Positions 7,732 to 17,192 are shown, counted from the first letter of the stretch. The stretch is 64,000 nucleotides of DNA from an uncultured Alistipes sp. (GCA_944326035.1 CALVCS010000005.1:62001-126000), one strand, 5' to 3'. Numbers and translations: made by a program. The notes: a model not told the origin generated them from the letters alone.

Positions 7732-8646
7732 TTATTGCATCGTACCTGCCGGCTGGTAGGTACGCATATATTCGATGGAGCTCCCGTTGCTGGAGCTGGT
7801 GAAGACTTCCAGCCGCATATCGGTTTTGGTCCCGTGGAAAATCGAGACGATTTCCACTTCGTGATTGCCGATGGCGGCATCGAGACGGCTTTTGTATTCG
7901 TCATTCCCGGCGGGATCGAACGCTTCGGTCGAGGAGGTGTTTTTCCAGGTGACGGTTTCGCGCGTCGGAGCTACCCCTAACAGCGTGGAAATTTTTTGCC
8001 GGAGCAACAGGTATTTATTGATATAGTTGGTCGAGGTGTAGGTCTCCATCTCCATGATTTGCGAGAGGGCGCCGTTGGTGAAGGTGTACAGTGTGGGAAT
8101 CAGCGGCGGGTTGAGGGTGTTCAACGAGAACGAATCCGGGAACTGACCGCCATAGGTGTTGTCGCTCACTTGCTGCAGGCCGGGACGATCGATCTGGGTC
8201 ACTTCGAGGTTGTCCCCCCAGAACGAGGTGAGGGCATCGCAAGCCTCTACGGTATAGGTCTTGGTGCTGGTGAGCTCTTTATAGGCGTTGCCATCCGGGT
8301 CGGTGACGGTAAAGATGTACAAGGCCGAGAAGGTCACTTCATATTGACCCGGGGTGTCCGGAGCGGTAAACGTGAAACTACTCTGGGTTTCGTCCTGTTG
8401 ACCGTCTTGAGAGAGGCCGGTCTGGGTACTTTTCCAGTTATATTCGACCGAACGGATGTTTTCGCCGCCGGTGGGGAGCGGACAGGTCGCCGTGACACGT
8501 TGTCCGGCTCCGATACGGCTCCGGTTCAGGGTGATCGATCCGAGTTGGTCAGGGGCTTTCCCATAAGAGGTTTGCTCTTTGTCGCAGGAGGTCAGCATCA
8601 GCAGGGCCGATGAACCCAGGAGCACAAAACGAAGGAGACTTTTCAT
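7732..8646 (-). CDS. Unknown lipoprotein with PKD/Ig-like N-terminal region, 304 aa
   Basis: The signal peptide ends in a lipobox (LMLTSC, Cys about 21). Residues about 35-135 have the alternating beta pattern of a PKD/Ig-like domain (VEYNWKSTQTG, SFTFTAPDTPGQYEVTFSALY in part). The remainder has no motif I recognise and no catalytic residues. It follows the C11 peptidase gene by 46 bases in the same direction and both end at one terminator, so they are very likely co-transcribed. It could be a surface binding partner or a chaperone of the peptidase; that is inference from context only. Confidence 0.75.
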   Translation of the reverse strand: MKSLLRFVLLGSSALLMLTSCDKEQTSYGKAPDQLGSITLNRSRIGAGQRVTATCPLPTGGENIRSVEYNWKSTQTGLSQDGQQDETQSSFTFTAPDTPGQYEVTFSALYIFTVTDPDGNAYKELTSTKTYTVEACDALTSFWGDNLEVTQIDRPGLQQVSDNTYGGQFPDSFSLNTLNPPLIPTLYTFTNGALSQIMEMETYTSTNYINKYLLLRQKISTLLGVAPTRETVTWKNTSSTEAFDPAGNDEYKSRLDAAIGNHEVEIVSIFHGTKTDMRLEVFTSSSNGSSIEYMRTYQPAGTMQ

Positions 8647-8692
8647 AAGTTGCTATTTGATAAATAAATGGATAACGAGAACAGCGCGCGGC

Positions 8693-9979
8693 CTACTTTG
8701 CGGAGATCAGCAGATCGAATCCCGCTGCAACCGGCCAACTGTATTGGGTTTTATAGTATTCGTTCAGTCGGGTGAGTCGCGTGTCACGCATCGGGACATA
8801 GCAGCTCATGCCGCAGAAATCATCGGGCGAGGTTAAGGTCGGGGTATCGGCACGGGTGACACTCCATTGCTGCACAATGGCCGCATCCAAGGCATCTACA
8901 AAAGTCTGGTAGTCGTTTGCCAGGGCGGGATCATCCTTACAACCCCATTGAATCGCCTGATTCAGGTCGCACAGCGGGAGGTCTTCGGTGACAAAGAGCA
9001 GATTGCCACTCAGTTTTCCGTAATAGCTGTCGGGATCGGCCGCATATTTTTCCAGCAGGGTATGCGTGGCCGAGGCCAAGGCTTCGAGCCGGTCGGTGCG
9101 GATGACCGAGATGTCGAAGTTGACGATCAGGTCGTCCGGCAGGGCATCGTACCATTCGGCACTCTTTTTGGAAAAATGATAGAGATCGGCTTGCGGTTTG
9201 GTGTACAAGTACTCGATGATTTCGTTGTAGGGGAAGGCGGGGCTGGGCAGTACCTCCATGCAACCGACCATGAAGGCGCATTTGTCGCGGAGTTCGTAGG
9301 CGGTTTCGACATTGCCCATCATGCAGGCGTGAAAGATCAGAAAGTCGTATTTGATCGGCAGGATCTGAGCGAGGTCTTTCACCTCCAGCGCCGTTCCAAA
9401 CCGTTCGCTGCTTCCCAGCGCTTTGGTCAGGTCGGTCGAAGTCGTCGTATGGTCTTCTTCCGCATGTCCCATATCGGAAACGTCGATCAGGTCATTCAGA
9501 TTGTTGGGGAACCAGGCTGAGCCGTGTGTTCCGATAATCAACCCTTGTGAGGAGGCGGGGAAGAGGGTAATGGCATCTTCCAGCACCCCTTTCATCACGG
9601 TCAGATCGAAGGGATCCTGTTCGGGATAGGTTTTGATGACTTCGCTCCGGATGGCGTCGGTTTCGTCATGGACGATTTTCAACAGCACCGGCGAGGAGAA
9701 TTGCGTTAAATGGGGGGAAGGATCGAGGTAGACCAACAGATTGCCATCGATCTCGTCGTTCCAACCCTCTTCGAGTTGGTTGAGCGACGTTTCCATGTAG
9801 TCCCACAGGTTGAGATCATCCAGCATGTAGAAGAGAACGGTCCGATTTTTTTCCGGAGCGGGCGCTGGATCGGTATTGGGATCGGTTTGGGGGTCGTCTT
9901 TGTTGCACGCACTCAGCAACATCAGAACGAGCAGGCAGCCAATGTGCACAAAACGAAAAAAAACAGCAGATTTCGACAT
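8693..9979 (-). CDS. Clostripain-family (C11) cysteine peptidase lipoprotein, 428 aa
   Basis: The start is the ATG at 9979; the in-frame TTG two codons upstream is less likely. The N-terminus is a lipoprotein signal (LMLLSAC) followed by an Asp/Pro-rich linker. The core has the C11 pattern: TVLFYMLDDLNLWDYM near the start of the domain, the catalytic His in LIIGTHGSAW and the catalytic Cys in LIFHACMMGNVETAYELR. Peptidases of this family cleave after Arg or Lys and are often self-activated. The product should act on the outside of the cell. No separate inhibitor gene is apparent; the downstream lipoprotein could be a partner. Confidence 0.9.
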   Translation of the reverse strand: MSKSAVFFRFVHIGCLLVLMLLSACNKDDPQTDPNTDPAPAPEKNRTVLFYMLDDLNLWDYMETSLNQLEEGWNDEIDGNLLVYLDPSPHLTQFSSPVLLKIVHDETDAIRSEVIKTYPEQDPFDLTVMKGVLEDAITLFPASSQGLIIGTHGSAWFPNNLNDLIDVSDMGHAEEDHTTTSTDLTKALGSSERFGTALEVKDLAQILPIKYDFLIFHACMMGNVETAYELRDKCAFMVGCMEVLPSPAFPYNEIIEYLYTKPQADLYHFSKKSAEWYDALPDDLIVNFDISVIRTDRLEALASATHTLLEKYAADPDSYYGKLSGNLLFVTEDLPLCDLNQAIQWGCKDDPALANDYQTFVDALDAAIVQQWSVTRADTPTLTSPDDFCGMSCYVPMRDTRLTRLNEYYKTQYSWPVAAGFDLLISAK

Positions 9980-10143
9980 GATCAACTACGTTTGCAAGAT
10001 TTCGGGCGCAAAAAAAGAAAAAATTTGGACAGTTTGGACCGGGAAACGCCAAAATTTGTGTGACACGGGGAGAAAAAGGAGTGTCATGTCGGCAACTGAC
10101 TTATTCTGTGGAAGAAGCCTTCCCGTTTTTCGGAACAAATCCG

Positions 10144-10151
10144 TATCTTTC
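10144..10151 (+). promoter_or_regulatory. Probable -7 box (TATCTTTC) of the TPR-AraC regulator gene
   Basis: TATCTTTC matches TAnnTTTG at seven of eight positions and lies about 20 bases before the chosen ATG, giving a very short leader. A T-rich TTTTTCGG block lies upstream. Confidence 0.45.
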
Positions 10152-10172
10152 GCTCATGAAGGAAAGAGCATT

Positions 10173-11963
10173 ATGGGAGGTCGTTGGTATCAGATAGGAA
10201 GGAAAAGATGGATCGTCGGACTGTGTTGTCTGCTCGCTTGTGAGAGCCCGAATCCGAAAACGGAGTCGGGTTCGGTGCAGGGAACGTGGCCGGAGACTTC
10301 AGCCGATTCGGTCTATACCCTCGAACGGGTGTATGCATTGGCCGGACAACGCAATGCGTCGGCGGGGGCGATTCTCGATTCGATCGATCGCCGGGAGGCT
10401 GCGAAAAACTATGCGGGAGAGATCCCGGCTTATGAAATTCAGTTGGCGCGGGCTTTCGTGGCGTCGCGCGATTTGAATCCGCAACGGGCGATCCGTTACC
10501 TGACCCCTTTATTGGCGTCGGACGCCTTGAAAGCCGATCCGAAGCGCTATCTTTTTGCCCTTGCGTTGATGAGCAATGAGTGCGAGGTGTCGCATCAGAC
10601 CGATCGTCAGCTCGATTATACCCTGCAGTATATGGAGCTGGCACGACAACAAGGCGATTCGGTCCGTTATGCGTCGGCCTATCTGTATCGGGTCAGCGCC
10701 TATTGTCAACAGGGCAATTATCGAGAGGCGGAGGAGTGTCTCCGACAGGGGCAACGTCTCTTGAAACAGTCGACCGATCCGCGGGCATTGGGTTATTTGT
10801 TGTGGAGTCGGGAGGTGGAGATCGAGTTATTGACCGAGCGGCATCAATATAAAAAGGCCATAGCGGTCGGGCGTCAACTGATCGATCGATACGAGACGTT
10901 GTCGCTGGACCAGCGTCGGCGGCTGGGGCTCGATCGCGACTCGACGCTGAATTTCCGACTGGCCCAAAATCAGGTGATGATGGCCGGCTTATATGCCCAT
11001 GACGGTCAGCGAGAAGCGGCAGCTGCGGCCTATCAGAAGGCCCAACGTTTTTTGCAGGAGGCGCCGGAGGTGCTCAGTCCGCAATTCAATGCCTTGACGT
11101 TCGATTACCTGAAGACGGCCGGGCGGTATGCCGAGGCGAAAGATTGTGCCTTGCGGTATCTCGAACAGACGAATCGGGGCGATACACTCAATCGCTTTTA
11201 TGTGGAGGCGAAACGTCTTTTGGCGGAGGCTTACCATCTGACGGGGGATGATCGTCAGGCCTGGCTCTATGAGCATCAGGTGGGCCGGTTGGTCGACTCG
11301 CTGCAGGAACGCTCGAATCAAGAGGCGGCTTTGGAGCTGCAGATTGCCTATGAAACGGCGCAGCGGGAACGGCAGATTCAGCAGCAACAGTTTACCATTG
11401 CACGGAATCGACAGATTATCGGGTCGTTGTCGATCGGGATCGGGATTTTGGTCTTTTTGTTGGGGTACATTGTGTGGAGTCGGCGTCGGATTGCGCGCAA
11501 GAATCGGAATCTGTTCGAGCAGATCGAACAGTTGCGTCGGGCCCAACAGGAGTTGGATCGGATACGGCAACTGATGAGTGAGACCCGGCGCGATTCGGTG
11601 GTCGAGGAGAAGGATGCCCTATTCGAACGTTTGGAAGCGTTGATGCGGGATCGACAACTCTTTCTACGTCCCGATCTGAACCGGGATCAGGTGGCGCTCG
11701 AATTGGGCACGAATAAACTGTATATTTCGAACAGTCTCTCTCAGCGTACGGGTCTGACTTTCACGGAGTATGTGAATCGTTGGCGGCTGGCCTATGCGAA
11801 GGAGATCCTCTCGACCGATTCGACGATCAAGATCGAGGCGGTGGCCGTGATGAGCGGTTTTAAGTCGGTACGGACGTTTTATCGGCTTTTCCAACAGGCG
11901 TATCAGTTGACGCCGACCGAATTTCGACGTCTTTCGAGGCTGGAATCGTCGGAGCGGGCCTAA
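10173..11963 (+). CDS. TPR-containing membrane regulator with AraC-type DNA-binding domain, 596 aa
   Basis: The ATG at 10173 is chosen because it has a purine-rich site (GAAGGAAAGAG) before it and opens a signal or lipoprotein-like N-terminus (GLCCLLAC); the frame upstream is non-homologous. The exported part, about residues 40-410, is helical with TPR-like repeats. A single transmembrane segment (IIGSLSIGIGILVFLLGYIV) and basic residues follow. Next come a coiled-coil region and, at about residues 490-590, an AraC/XylS-type helix-turn-helix (LELGTNKLYISNSLSQRTG, AVMSGFKSVRTFYRLFQQ). This topology suits a one-component sensor: outside TPRs sense a ligand or partner and the cytoplasmic domain binds DNA. 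The target is unknown; the divergent C11-peptidase unit starts 193 bases upstream and is a candidate. Confidence 0.85.
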   Translation: MGGRWYQIGRKRWIVGLCCLLACESPNPKTESGSVQGTWPETSADSVYTLERVYALAGQRNASAGAILDSIDRREAAKNYAGEIPAYEIQLARAFVASRDLNPQRAIRYLTPLLASDALKADPKRYLFALALMSNECEVSHQTDRQLDYTLQYMELARQQGDSVRYASAYLYRVSAYCQQGNYREAEECLRQGQRLLKQSTDPRALGYLLWSREVEIELLTERHQYKKAIAVGRQLIDRYETLSLDQRRRLGLDRDSTLNFRLAQNQVMMAGLYAHDGQREAAAAAYQKAQRFLQEAPEVLSPQFNALTFDYLKTAGRYAEAKDCALRYLEQTNRGDTLNRFYVEAKRLLAEAYHLTGDDRQAWLYEHQVGRLVDSLQERSNQEAALELQIAYETAQRERQIQQQQFTIARNRQIIGSLSIGIGILVFLLGYIVWSRRRIARKNRNLFEQIEQLRRAQQELDRIRQLMSETRRDSVVEEKDALFERLEALMRDRQLFLRPDLNRDQVALELGTNKLYISNSLSQRTGLTFTEYVNRWRLAYAKEILSTDSTIKIEAVAVMSGFKSVRTFYRLFQQAYQLTPTEFRRLSRLESSERA

Positions 11964-12137
11964 CCGCATGAGGGATGGTACGTTGTGGAGGATGGTCAAC
12001 GAATCGCCAACTCTCCGCTGGCGGTACGATCCAGGTGGACACAGAAGATCGGATGAGGGCGTCGGGAGGGGCTTTACGGGCGGTTGCTTTGTGGTTGCAC
12101 GCGGACCGTCCCCGGAGCATGAAACGAGCGAAAAACC

Positions 12138-12704
12138 TCAGGATTTGAACAGCTGGGCCACGTCGACCGGGGCTTGTTCCTGTTCCGGGATCTCGATCAG
12201 CGCTTCGGGCGTGTGGCCTTGTCGGGCGGCGACCCAGGAGGAGGGAAACATCTCGATGGCATTGTTGTAGTCGACCACGGCGGCGTTATAGGTGCGTCGA
12301 ATGGCTTGTAGTTGAAGCTCCATCTCTTCGATCGCCTCTTGCAGGTGGAGAAAATTCTGGTTGGCCTTCAGTTCGGGGTAATTCTCGAGGCCGAGCTGTA
12401 AACGGGGTAACAGGGTGGAGAGTTGATTCCCGGCCTGGATCTGTTCGCTTTCGGAGGAGGCCTGGGCGGCTTGTGTGCGCAGGGCTGTAATTTGAGTTAG
12501 GGTGTCGTTTTCATGGCCCATGTAGGTCTTGACCGCCGCGACCAGATTGGGAATCATGTCGTTACGTTGTTTAAGCGCGACACAGATGCCGCTACGGCAC
12601 TGTTTGACGCGATTTCGTTTGGCGATCAGACGGTTCGAGGTGACTATGTACCAAAGGCCGAAGAGCAGGGCTATGCCGAACAGAATCAGAAATACAGGGG
12701 TCAT
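12138..12704 (-). CDS. lemA: LemA-family protein, 188 aa
   Basis: One N-terminal transmembrane helix (FLILFGIALLFGLWYIV) is followed by the LemA helical domain, recognised from the segment CVALKQRNDMIPNLVAAVKTY and later ELKANQNFLHLQEAIEEME. The length matches the family. LemA proteins are membrane-anchored with mostly helical cytoplasmic or periplasmic domains; their function is unclear. The frequent partner gene encoding a TPM-domain protein is absent here, so lemA stands alone. Confidence 0.92.
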   Translation of the reverse strand: MTPVFLILFGIALLFGLWYIVTSNRLIAKRNRVKQCRSGICVALKQRNDMIPNLVAAVKTYMGHENDTLTQITALRTQAAQASSESEQIQAGNQLSTLLPRLQLGLENYPELKANQNFLHLQEAIEEMELQLQAIRRTYNAAVVDYNNAIEMFPSSWVAARQGHTPEALIEIPEQEQAPVDVAQLFKS

Positions 12705-13126
12705 GGGCAGACAGTTTGATGGAGCGTGAGCAAGGTGGCGTTGTCCTCCCGGGTATGGGACCGTTTGGGGAGGGTCCCATCGGAGTTTGCGTCAGTAAAT
12801 GTAACAAAACGAGAGGGATCTTCCAAATCGCGCAGTCGTAAGAGGGCCCGGTTTAGGTGGGGATGATCGAGCCGGATGCGGGGCTCGTTGAGCAAAGCAT
12901 ACAGGTTTATGGCATTTTTTTCGTACTTTTAACCACCTGAAGGCCTTAGATGCTTGGAGACCGGGACATCCTGATGAGACATGGGAAGCCAGACCTTGTA
13001 GAAGGTGGTCATACCGGAAACCCGGCGGATATAAGTGCCCATCGGATATAAGCGGAGGGTAAAGGAGGAATATTGTAGGATCGGTCGGTATAGAAAACCA
13101 AAAATCTGATACACAGGAAGCAACGT
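12705..13126. other. Intergenic between lemA and the 5-alpha-reductase homologue
   Basis: No credible gene. A -7-like word TACTTTTA on the plus strand near 12927-12934 could drive the 13127 gene with a leader of about 190 bases. A divergent promoter for lemA must also lie here, but I cannot place it. Confidence 0.4.
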
Positions 13127-13894
13127 ATGTTTTTATCGGAAAAGGAGTATTTTGGTGTAATGGCGGTCATGGCGCTGATCGCTGTCGTCGTTTTTTTCGC
13201 TTTGTATAAAGTGCGGGCCGGGTATGGCATTTTCCGCAATCAACGGTGGGGACCCTCCGTCAACAACCGCTTGGGATGGATACTGATGGAAGCTCCGGCG
13301 TTTGTGACGATGGGGTTGTTGTGGATCTGCTCGGCGCGACGGAGCGAGTGGGCCCCGATGGTGATGGGGCTACTATTCGAACTGCACTATTTCCAACGCT
13401 CCTTTATTTTCCCGCTGTTGATGCGTGGACGCAGCCGAATGCCGATCACGATTCTGCTCATGGGCGCCTTTTTCAATGTGATCAATGCCTATCTGCAAGG
13501 CGGATGGTTATTCTATTTTGCTCCGGCCGACCTGTATACGCCCGCTTGGTTGTATTCGCCTCAGTTCCTGGTTGGCGTGGTGGTGTTCGGGATCGGCATG
13601 TATATCAATCTGCAGAGCGATGCCATTATTCGGTCGCTCCGGGCTCCGGGCGATACGCGTCATTACCTGCCTCATGGCGGCATGTATGATTATGTGACGT
13701 CGGCGAACTATTTCGGCGAGATCTTGCAATGGGGCGGATTCGCCTTGCTGACCTTCTCTTGGGCGGGCTTGCTGTTCTTCGTCTGGACCGCCGCCAACCT
13801 GGTTCCCCGGGCCGATGCCATCTATCGTCGCTACCGGGAAGAGTTTGGAGAGGCGGTCGGGCGACGTAAACGCGTATTCCCCTTTTTATATTAA
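13127..13894 (+). CDS. Steroid 5-alpha-reductase-family membrane protein (3-oxo-5-alpha-steroid 4-dehydrogenase-like), 255 aa
   Basis: The protein has about six hydrophobic segments and the C-terminal signature of the steroid 5-alpha-reductase family: HYLPHGGMYDYVTSANYFGE, then EILQWGGFAL, and the end RRYREEFGEAVGRRKRVFPF. Members use NADPH to reduce a C=C bond conjugated to a ketone (delta-4-3-oxo steroids, or polyprenol-type substrates). Its length equals that of the human and bacterial enzymes. In gut Bacteroidales a 5AR of this family acts with an OYE-type 5BR and an SDR-type 3beta-HSDH on bile-acid intermediates; homologues of both lie at 20619 and 21839. Substrate assignment is inference. 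A lipid substrate remains an alternative. Confidence 0.85.
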   Translation: MFLSEKEYFGVMAVMALIAVVVFFALYKVRAGYGIFRNQRWGPSVNNRLGWILMEAPAFVTMGLLWICSARRSEWAPMVMGLLFELHYFQRSFIFPLLMRGRSRMPITILLMGAFFNVINAYLQGGWLFYFAPADLYTPAWLYSPQFLVGVVVFGIGMYINLQSDAIIRSLRAPGDTRHYLPHGGMYDYVTSANYFGEILQWGGFALLTFSWAGLLFFVWTAANLVPRADAIYRRYREEFGEAVGRRKRVFPFLY

Positions 13895-14378
13895 GGGATC
13901 ATCCCCTTCAAGGCCGAAAGGGGCGTTATCAATTGTCGGTTCGGGAAGAGCAGCGCGCGGGGTGCGTTCGAGAAGATCACGGGTTTGCGGGGGCAGAAGG
14001 TTCGCGATGATTCGCGATGAGTGGGAGCGTTTGGCTGTGCGGGCGGGACGTTTTGATGGTATTCGAAAGCAGTGCAGGGACATTTCGAAAGCAGTCGAGA
14101 GACGCAACGGCCTGTTTCGAAGTTATGTTAGAAAAGTGACGGGAGGTTTCGACGGCCTTTAGGGGAAAGCGACGGGATCGAAAGAGCTGGCCTATAATGC
14201 AGACGCTACCTGGAAGAAATCGAAGGAGTGAGCTTTGTGAGTGTTGCCCGCTCCGGAAAACTTTCGGAGGAAATCGGCGGCAAACGAGCGGAGCTATGGG
14301 AATTTTCGTATTTTTGTGAGGACGGGAGGCTCTGAATGGAGTTTGTCGTTTTAGCCTGACTGATTTTTCCGAACCTGC
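13895..14378 (+). other. Intergenic with a probable -7 box for asparaginase
   Basis: No gene is visible in this G-rich spacer. TATTTTTG at 14309-14316 matches TAnnTTTG exactly and lies about 60 bases before the asparaginase ATG. No good -33 element is seen. Confidence 0.4.
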
Positions 14379-15416
14379 ATGACTTCACCGCGCGCTTCCA
14401 TCCTGCTGATCTATACCGGCGGGACGATCGGGATGAAAACCGATCCTACTACCGGTGCGTTGACTCCTTTTGACTTCAACAGCATCTATGAAGAGTTCCC
14501 TTACTTGGGAAAATTGTCGGTACATATTGATGTGCTGCCCTTTACGCCGATCGATTCGTCGAACGTGACCCCGGCGTTATGGATCCAGCTCGTCGGAATC
14601 ATCGCCGAGCATTACGCCCGGTACGACGGGTTTGTGATTCTACATGGCACGGATACGATGGCCTATTCGGCCTCGGCCCTGAGCTTTATGTTGGAGAACT
14701 TGACCAAACCGGTCGTCTTTACCGGGAGCCAGATCCCGATCGGGGTGTTGCGCACCGACGGACGGGAAAACCTCATTACGGCTATCGAGATTGCGGCCGC
14801 GAAAGATCGGACAGGACGGGCCATGGTCCCCGAAGTGTCGATCTGTTTTCAGAATCGGGTGTTGCGCGCCAACCGAACCACCAAACACAGTGCAGAGAAA
14901 CTGAATGCGTTTCGGTCGGACAACTATCCGGCTTTGGCCGAGGTGGGGGTCAATATTCACTATCACTTTCCCTATATATATAAGGTGTCCGATGAGTCGG
15001 CTCCGTTGGTGACTTTCACCGATTTGGAAGATCGGGTGGGGGTGATTCGGGTGTTTCCGGGGCTGCGGGCCGATATGTTGGAGGGGATGCTCTCCTTGTC
15101 GGGGTTACAGGCTGTCGTGTTGGAAACGTATGGCTCGGGGAATGCCCCGACGGCCGCATGGTTCGTACGGGCGGTAGAGGATGCGGTGGCCCGAGGCTTG
15201 ATCGTGATGAACGTGACGCAATGTCAGGATGGGGCGGTGGCGATGGATCTGTATGAAACCGGCCGTCGCCTGAAACAGGCCGGTGTGGTGAACGGTCGGG
15301 ATATCACCACCGAAAGCGCCTTGGCGAAATTGATGGTTCTGTTGGGGCGTAAGTTGCCTCGGGAAGAGCTGAACCGGTTGCTAATTCAGCCGATCCGGGG
15401 AGAAATTACCCTCTAA
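14379..15416 (+). CDS. ansA: Type I L-asparaginase, 345 aa
   Basis: Asparaginase signature 1 (LLIYTGGTIGM) and signature 2 (GFVILHGTDTMAYSASALSF) are both present, with the catalytic Thr residues in TGGTIG and HGTDTM. There is no signal peptide, so the enzyme should be the cytoplasmic type I form that hydrolyses asparagine to aspartate and ammonia. The length of 345 residues is normal. It stands alone between the 5-alpha-reductase homologue and tRNA-Ser. No hairpin terminator follows, only a T-run directly after the stop codon. Confidence 0.95.
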   Translation: MTSPRASILLIYTGGTIGMKTDPTTGALTPFDFNSIYEEFPYLGKLSVHIDVLPFTPIDSSNVTPALWIQLVGIIAEHYARYDGFVILHGTDTMAYSASALSFMLENLTKPVVFTGSQIPIGVLRTDGRENLITAIEIAAAKDRTGRAMVPEVSICFQNRVLRANRTTKHSAEKLNAFRSDNYPALAEVGVNIHYHFPYIYKVSDESAPLVTFTDLEDRVGVIRVFPGLRADMLEGMLSLSGLQAVVLETYGSGNAPTAAWFVRAVEDAVARGLIVMNVTQCQDGAVAMDLYETGRRLKQAGVVNGRDITTESALAKLMVLLGRKLPREELNRLLIQPIRGEITL

Positions 15417-15588
15417 TTTTTTTCAAACCAAAATAATTTTGTATATTTCGCAGGTATTTTTCAGGGATTAGGTCAAGCGGCGACTTTTCCAAAGGGTATT
15501 TGTAGAAAGGGGAGCGTAGGAGGGAAAGCGGTTTTGAACTGATACTGAAAGAGATAATAGAGGCTGAATACAAAGAGACAGCAATTTC

Positions 15589-15679
15589 GGAGAAATGACC
15601 GAGTGGCTGAAGGTGCGCGCCTGGAAAGTGCGTATACCCCAAAAGGGTATCGCGAGTTCGAATCTCGCTTTCTCCGCCA
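15589..15679 (+). tRNA. tRNA-Ser (anticodon GGA)
   Basis: The acceptor stem GGAGAAA/TTTCTCC, D-arm, anticodon stem CGCGC/GTGCG with loop CTGGAAA, a long variable arm (ATACCCCAAAAGGGTAT) and T-arm GCGAGTTCGAATCTCGC are all present. The long variable arm and GGA anticodon identify a class II serine tRNA reading UCC/UCU. The 3' CCA is encoded. A -7-like TATATTTC lies near 15437. Confidence 0.97.
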
Positions 15680-15991
15680 AAAAAGTGTCGAGCCAACCGT
15701 TCCAACGTTCTTTCTGAGGCCGAACCGAGCGGGTTTGATCCCCCCTCCCTGAAAACCACAGAAAACGTTGAAGCGTTAAAAAATGACAAGCTGGAATAAA
15801 AAAGGTTAAAAACCCCGTATAAACCTTGGACATGAACAGGTAATGCAGGAAAAATTAGTATATTTGTTACCCGCTTTTCCACCTCGTCGGTGACGTAGAG
15901 CCCGAACCTAAAACGATAACCCGAACATCAGAACCAAAATAACTTTTAAAAACTCAAAGCAATAAAGTACTAATTAATTTTCTCTTTCACT
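15680..15991 (+). promoter_or_regulatory. ExbB operon promoter region (TATATTTG at 15859-15866)
   Basis: This stretch holds no gene. TATATTTG at 15859-15866 is an exact match to the Bacteroidetes -7 consensus and would give a leader of about 120 bases before exbB. The leader is AT-rich and shows no obvious structure. Confidence 0.55.
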
Positions 15992-16777
15992 ATGAAAAAA
16001 CTATTTATGATTCTGGCAGTGGTAGGTATGTTCAGCCTCGGTACTGCAAAAGTTTCAGCTCAGGACTCTACGGCGGCCGCTGCATCTGAAACTGCTCAGG
16101 TTCAAGAAATGGCTACTGTGGATGCAGAAGTGGACGTTGAAGGTCAGCCGCTGCACCAGGCCATCAAACAGAAATTCCTCGAAGGGGGTGCCGGCTGGAT
16201 GGCTCCTATCCTGTTGTGCCTTGTATTGGGTTTGGCTATCGCCATCGAACGTATCATCTATCTGAACCTCTCGACTGTCAATACCAAGAAATTGATCGCT
16301 AAAGTAGAAGAAGCGCTCAATAACGGTGGTATCGAAGCCGCTAAAGACGTTTGCCGCAATACCCGCGGTCCTGTAGCTAGCATCTTCTATCAGGGTCTGT
16401 TGCGTTACGACGAAGGTCTGGACGTAGTAGAAAAAACCGTTGTATCGTACGGTTCGGTTCAAATGGGCCAGATGGAAAACGGCTTGAGCTGGATTTCGCT
16501 GTTCATCGCACTGTCTCCTATGTTGGGATTCATGGGTACCGTAGTAGGGATGATTCAAGCTTTTGATGCAATCGAAGCTGCTGGTGACGTGTCTCCTACC
16601 TTGGTAGCCGGTGGTATTAAAGTGGCCTTGTTGACTACCATGGCAGGTTTGATCGCTGCCGTGATTCTGCAGTTGTTCTACAACTACATCCTCTCGAAAA
16701 TCGACGGTCTGGTTGTAACGATGGAAGACACCTCGATCACGCTGGTAGATATGCTGACCAAATTCAACAAAAAGTAA
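15992..16777 (+). CDS. exbB: ExbB/TolQ/MotA-family proton channel protein, 261 aa
   Basis: An N-terminal cleavable-signal-like segment (MKKLFMILAVVGMFSLGTA, then VSAQ) is followed by an Ala/Glu-rich stretch. Three transmembrane helices follow, including the conserved GLSWISLFIALSPMLGFMGT region and LVAGGIKVALLTTMAGLIAA. It should form the pentameric inner-membrane channel that uses the proton gradient to energise TonB for outer-membrane uptake. It starts a tight operon with a small membrane protein and two ExbD proteins. No tonB gene lies in the window. AT-leaning codons here differ slightly from neighbours, as in highly expressed Bacteroidetes genes. Confidence 0.95.
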   Translation: MKKLFMILAVVGMFSLGTAKVSAQDSTAAAASETAQVQEMATVDAEVDVEGQPLHQAIKQKFLEGGAGWMAPILLCLVLGLAIAIERIIYLNLSTVNTKKLIAKVEEALNNGGIEAAKDVCRNTRGPVASIFYQGLLRYDEGLDVVEKTVVSYGSVQMGQMENGLSWISLFIALSPMLGFMGTVVGMIQAFDAIEAAGDVSPTLVAGGIKVALLTTMAGLIAAVILQLFYNYILSKIDGLVVTMEDTSITLVDMLTKFNKK

Positions 16778-16793
16778 TTAAATCCCGAGTTCA

Positions 16794-17192
16794 ATGAAAT
16801 ATTTATCAATCATACGTTATGTCTTTTTGGCCATATCTGCAGTGACCGTCCTGCTGTTCTTCGTGGGCGTGTCTGACGTGGATTTGATGCTGAACTGGGC
16901 ATATATTCTGCTGGGTTTGACCATCGCGGTATCGATTTTGTTCCCCGCGGTCAACTTGGCAAAGAATCCGCAGGGTGCGATTCGCTCCCTGGTGGGTTTG
17001 GCGATCGTAGCCGTTGTGCTGGGGATTTCCTACGCTATGGCCAGCGATGCAGTCATCGTAACCCCTGTAAATACTTTTGATGATCCGACGTCTTTGAAAC
17101 TCAGTGATATGGGTCTGTACGCTACCTATATTGCTCTGGGCGTCGCTATTCTTGCCAGCATTATCGGCGAAGTTAGCAACATCTTCAAGTAA
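16794..17192 (+). CDS. Small four-TM protein of the ExbB-ExbD operon, 132 aa
   Basis: Four hydrophobic helices are visible: residues about 6-28, 33-52, 66-84 and 108-128. There are no charged catalytic motifs. Genes of this size and topology commonly sit between exbB and exbD in Bacteroidetes, but the family has no assigned function that I know. It starts 16 bases after exbB and ends 35 bases before exbD, so it is surely co-transcribed. A structural or regulatory part in the proton-channel complex is inference from position. Confidence 0.85.
   Translation: MKYLSIIRYVFLAISAVTVLLFFVGVSDVDLMLNWAYILLGLTIAVSILFPAVNLAKNPQGAIRSLVGLAIVAVVLGISYAMASDAVIVTPVNTFDDPTSLKLSDMGLYATYIALGVAILASIIGEVSNIFK

Noticed and set aside
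15406..15882. 158-aa minus-strand frame
   Set aside because: It runs across tRNA-Ser on the opposite strand and has no domain.
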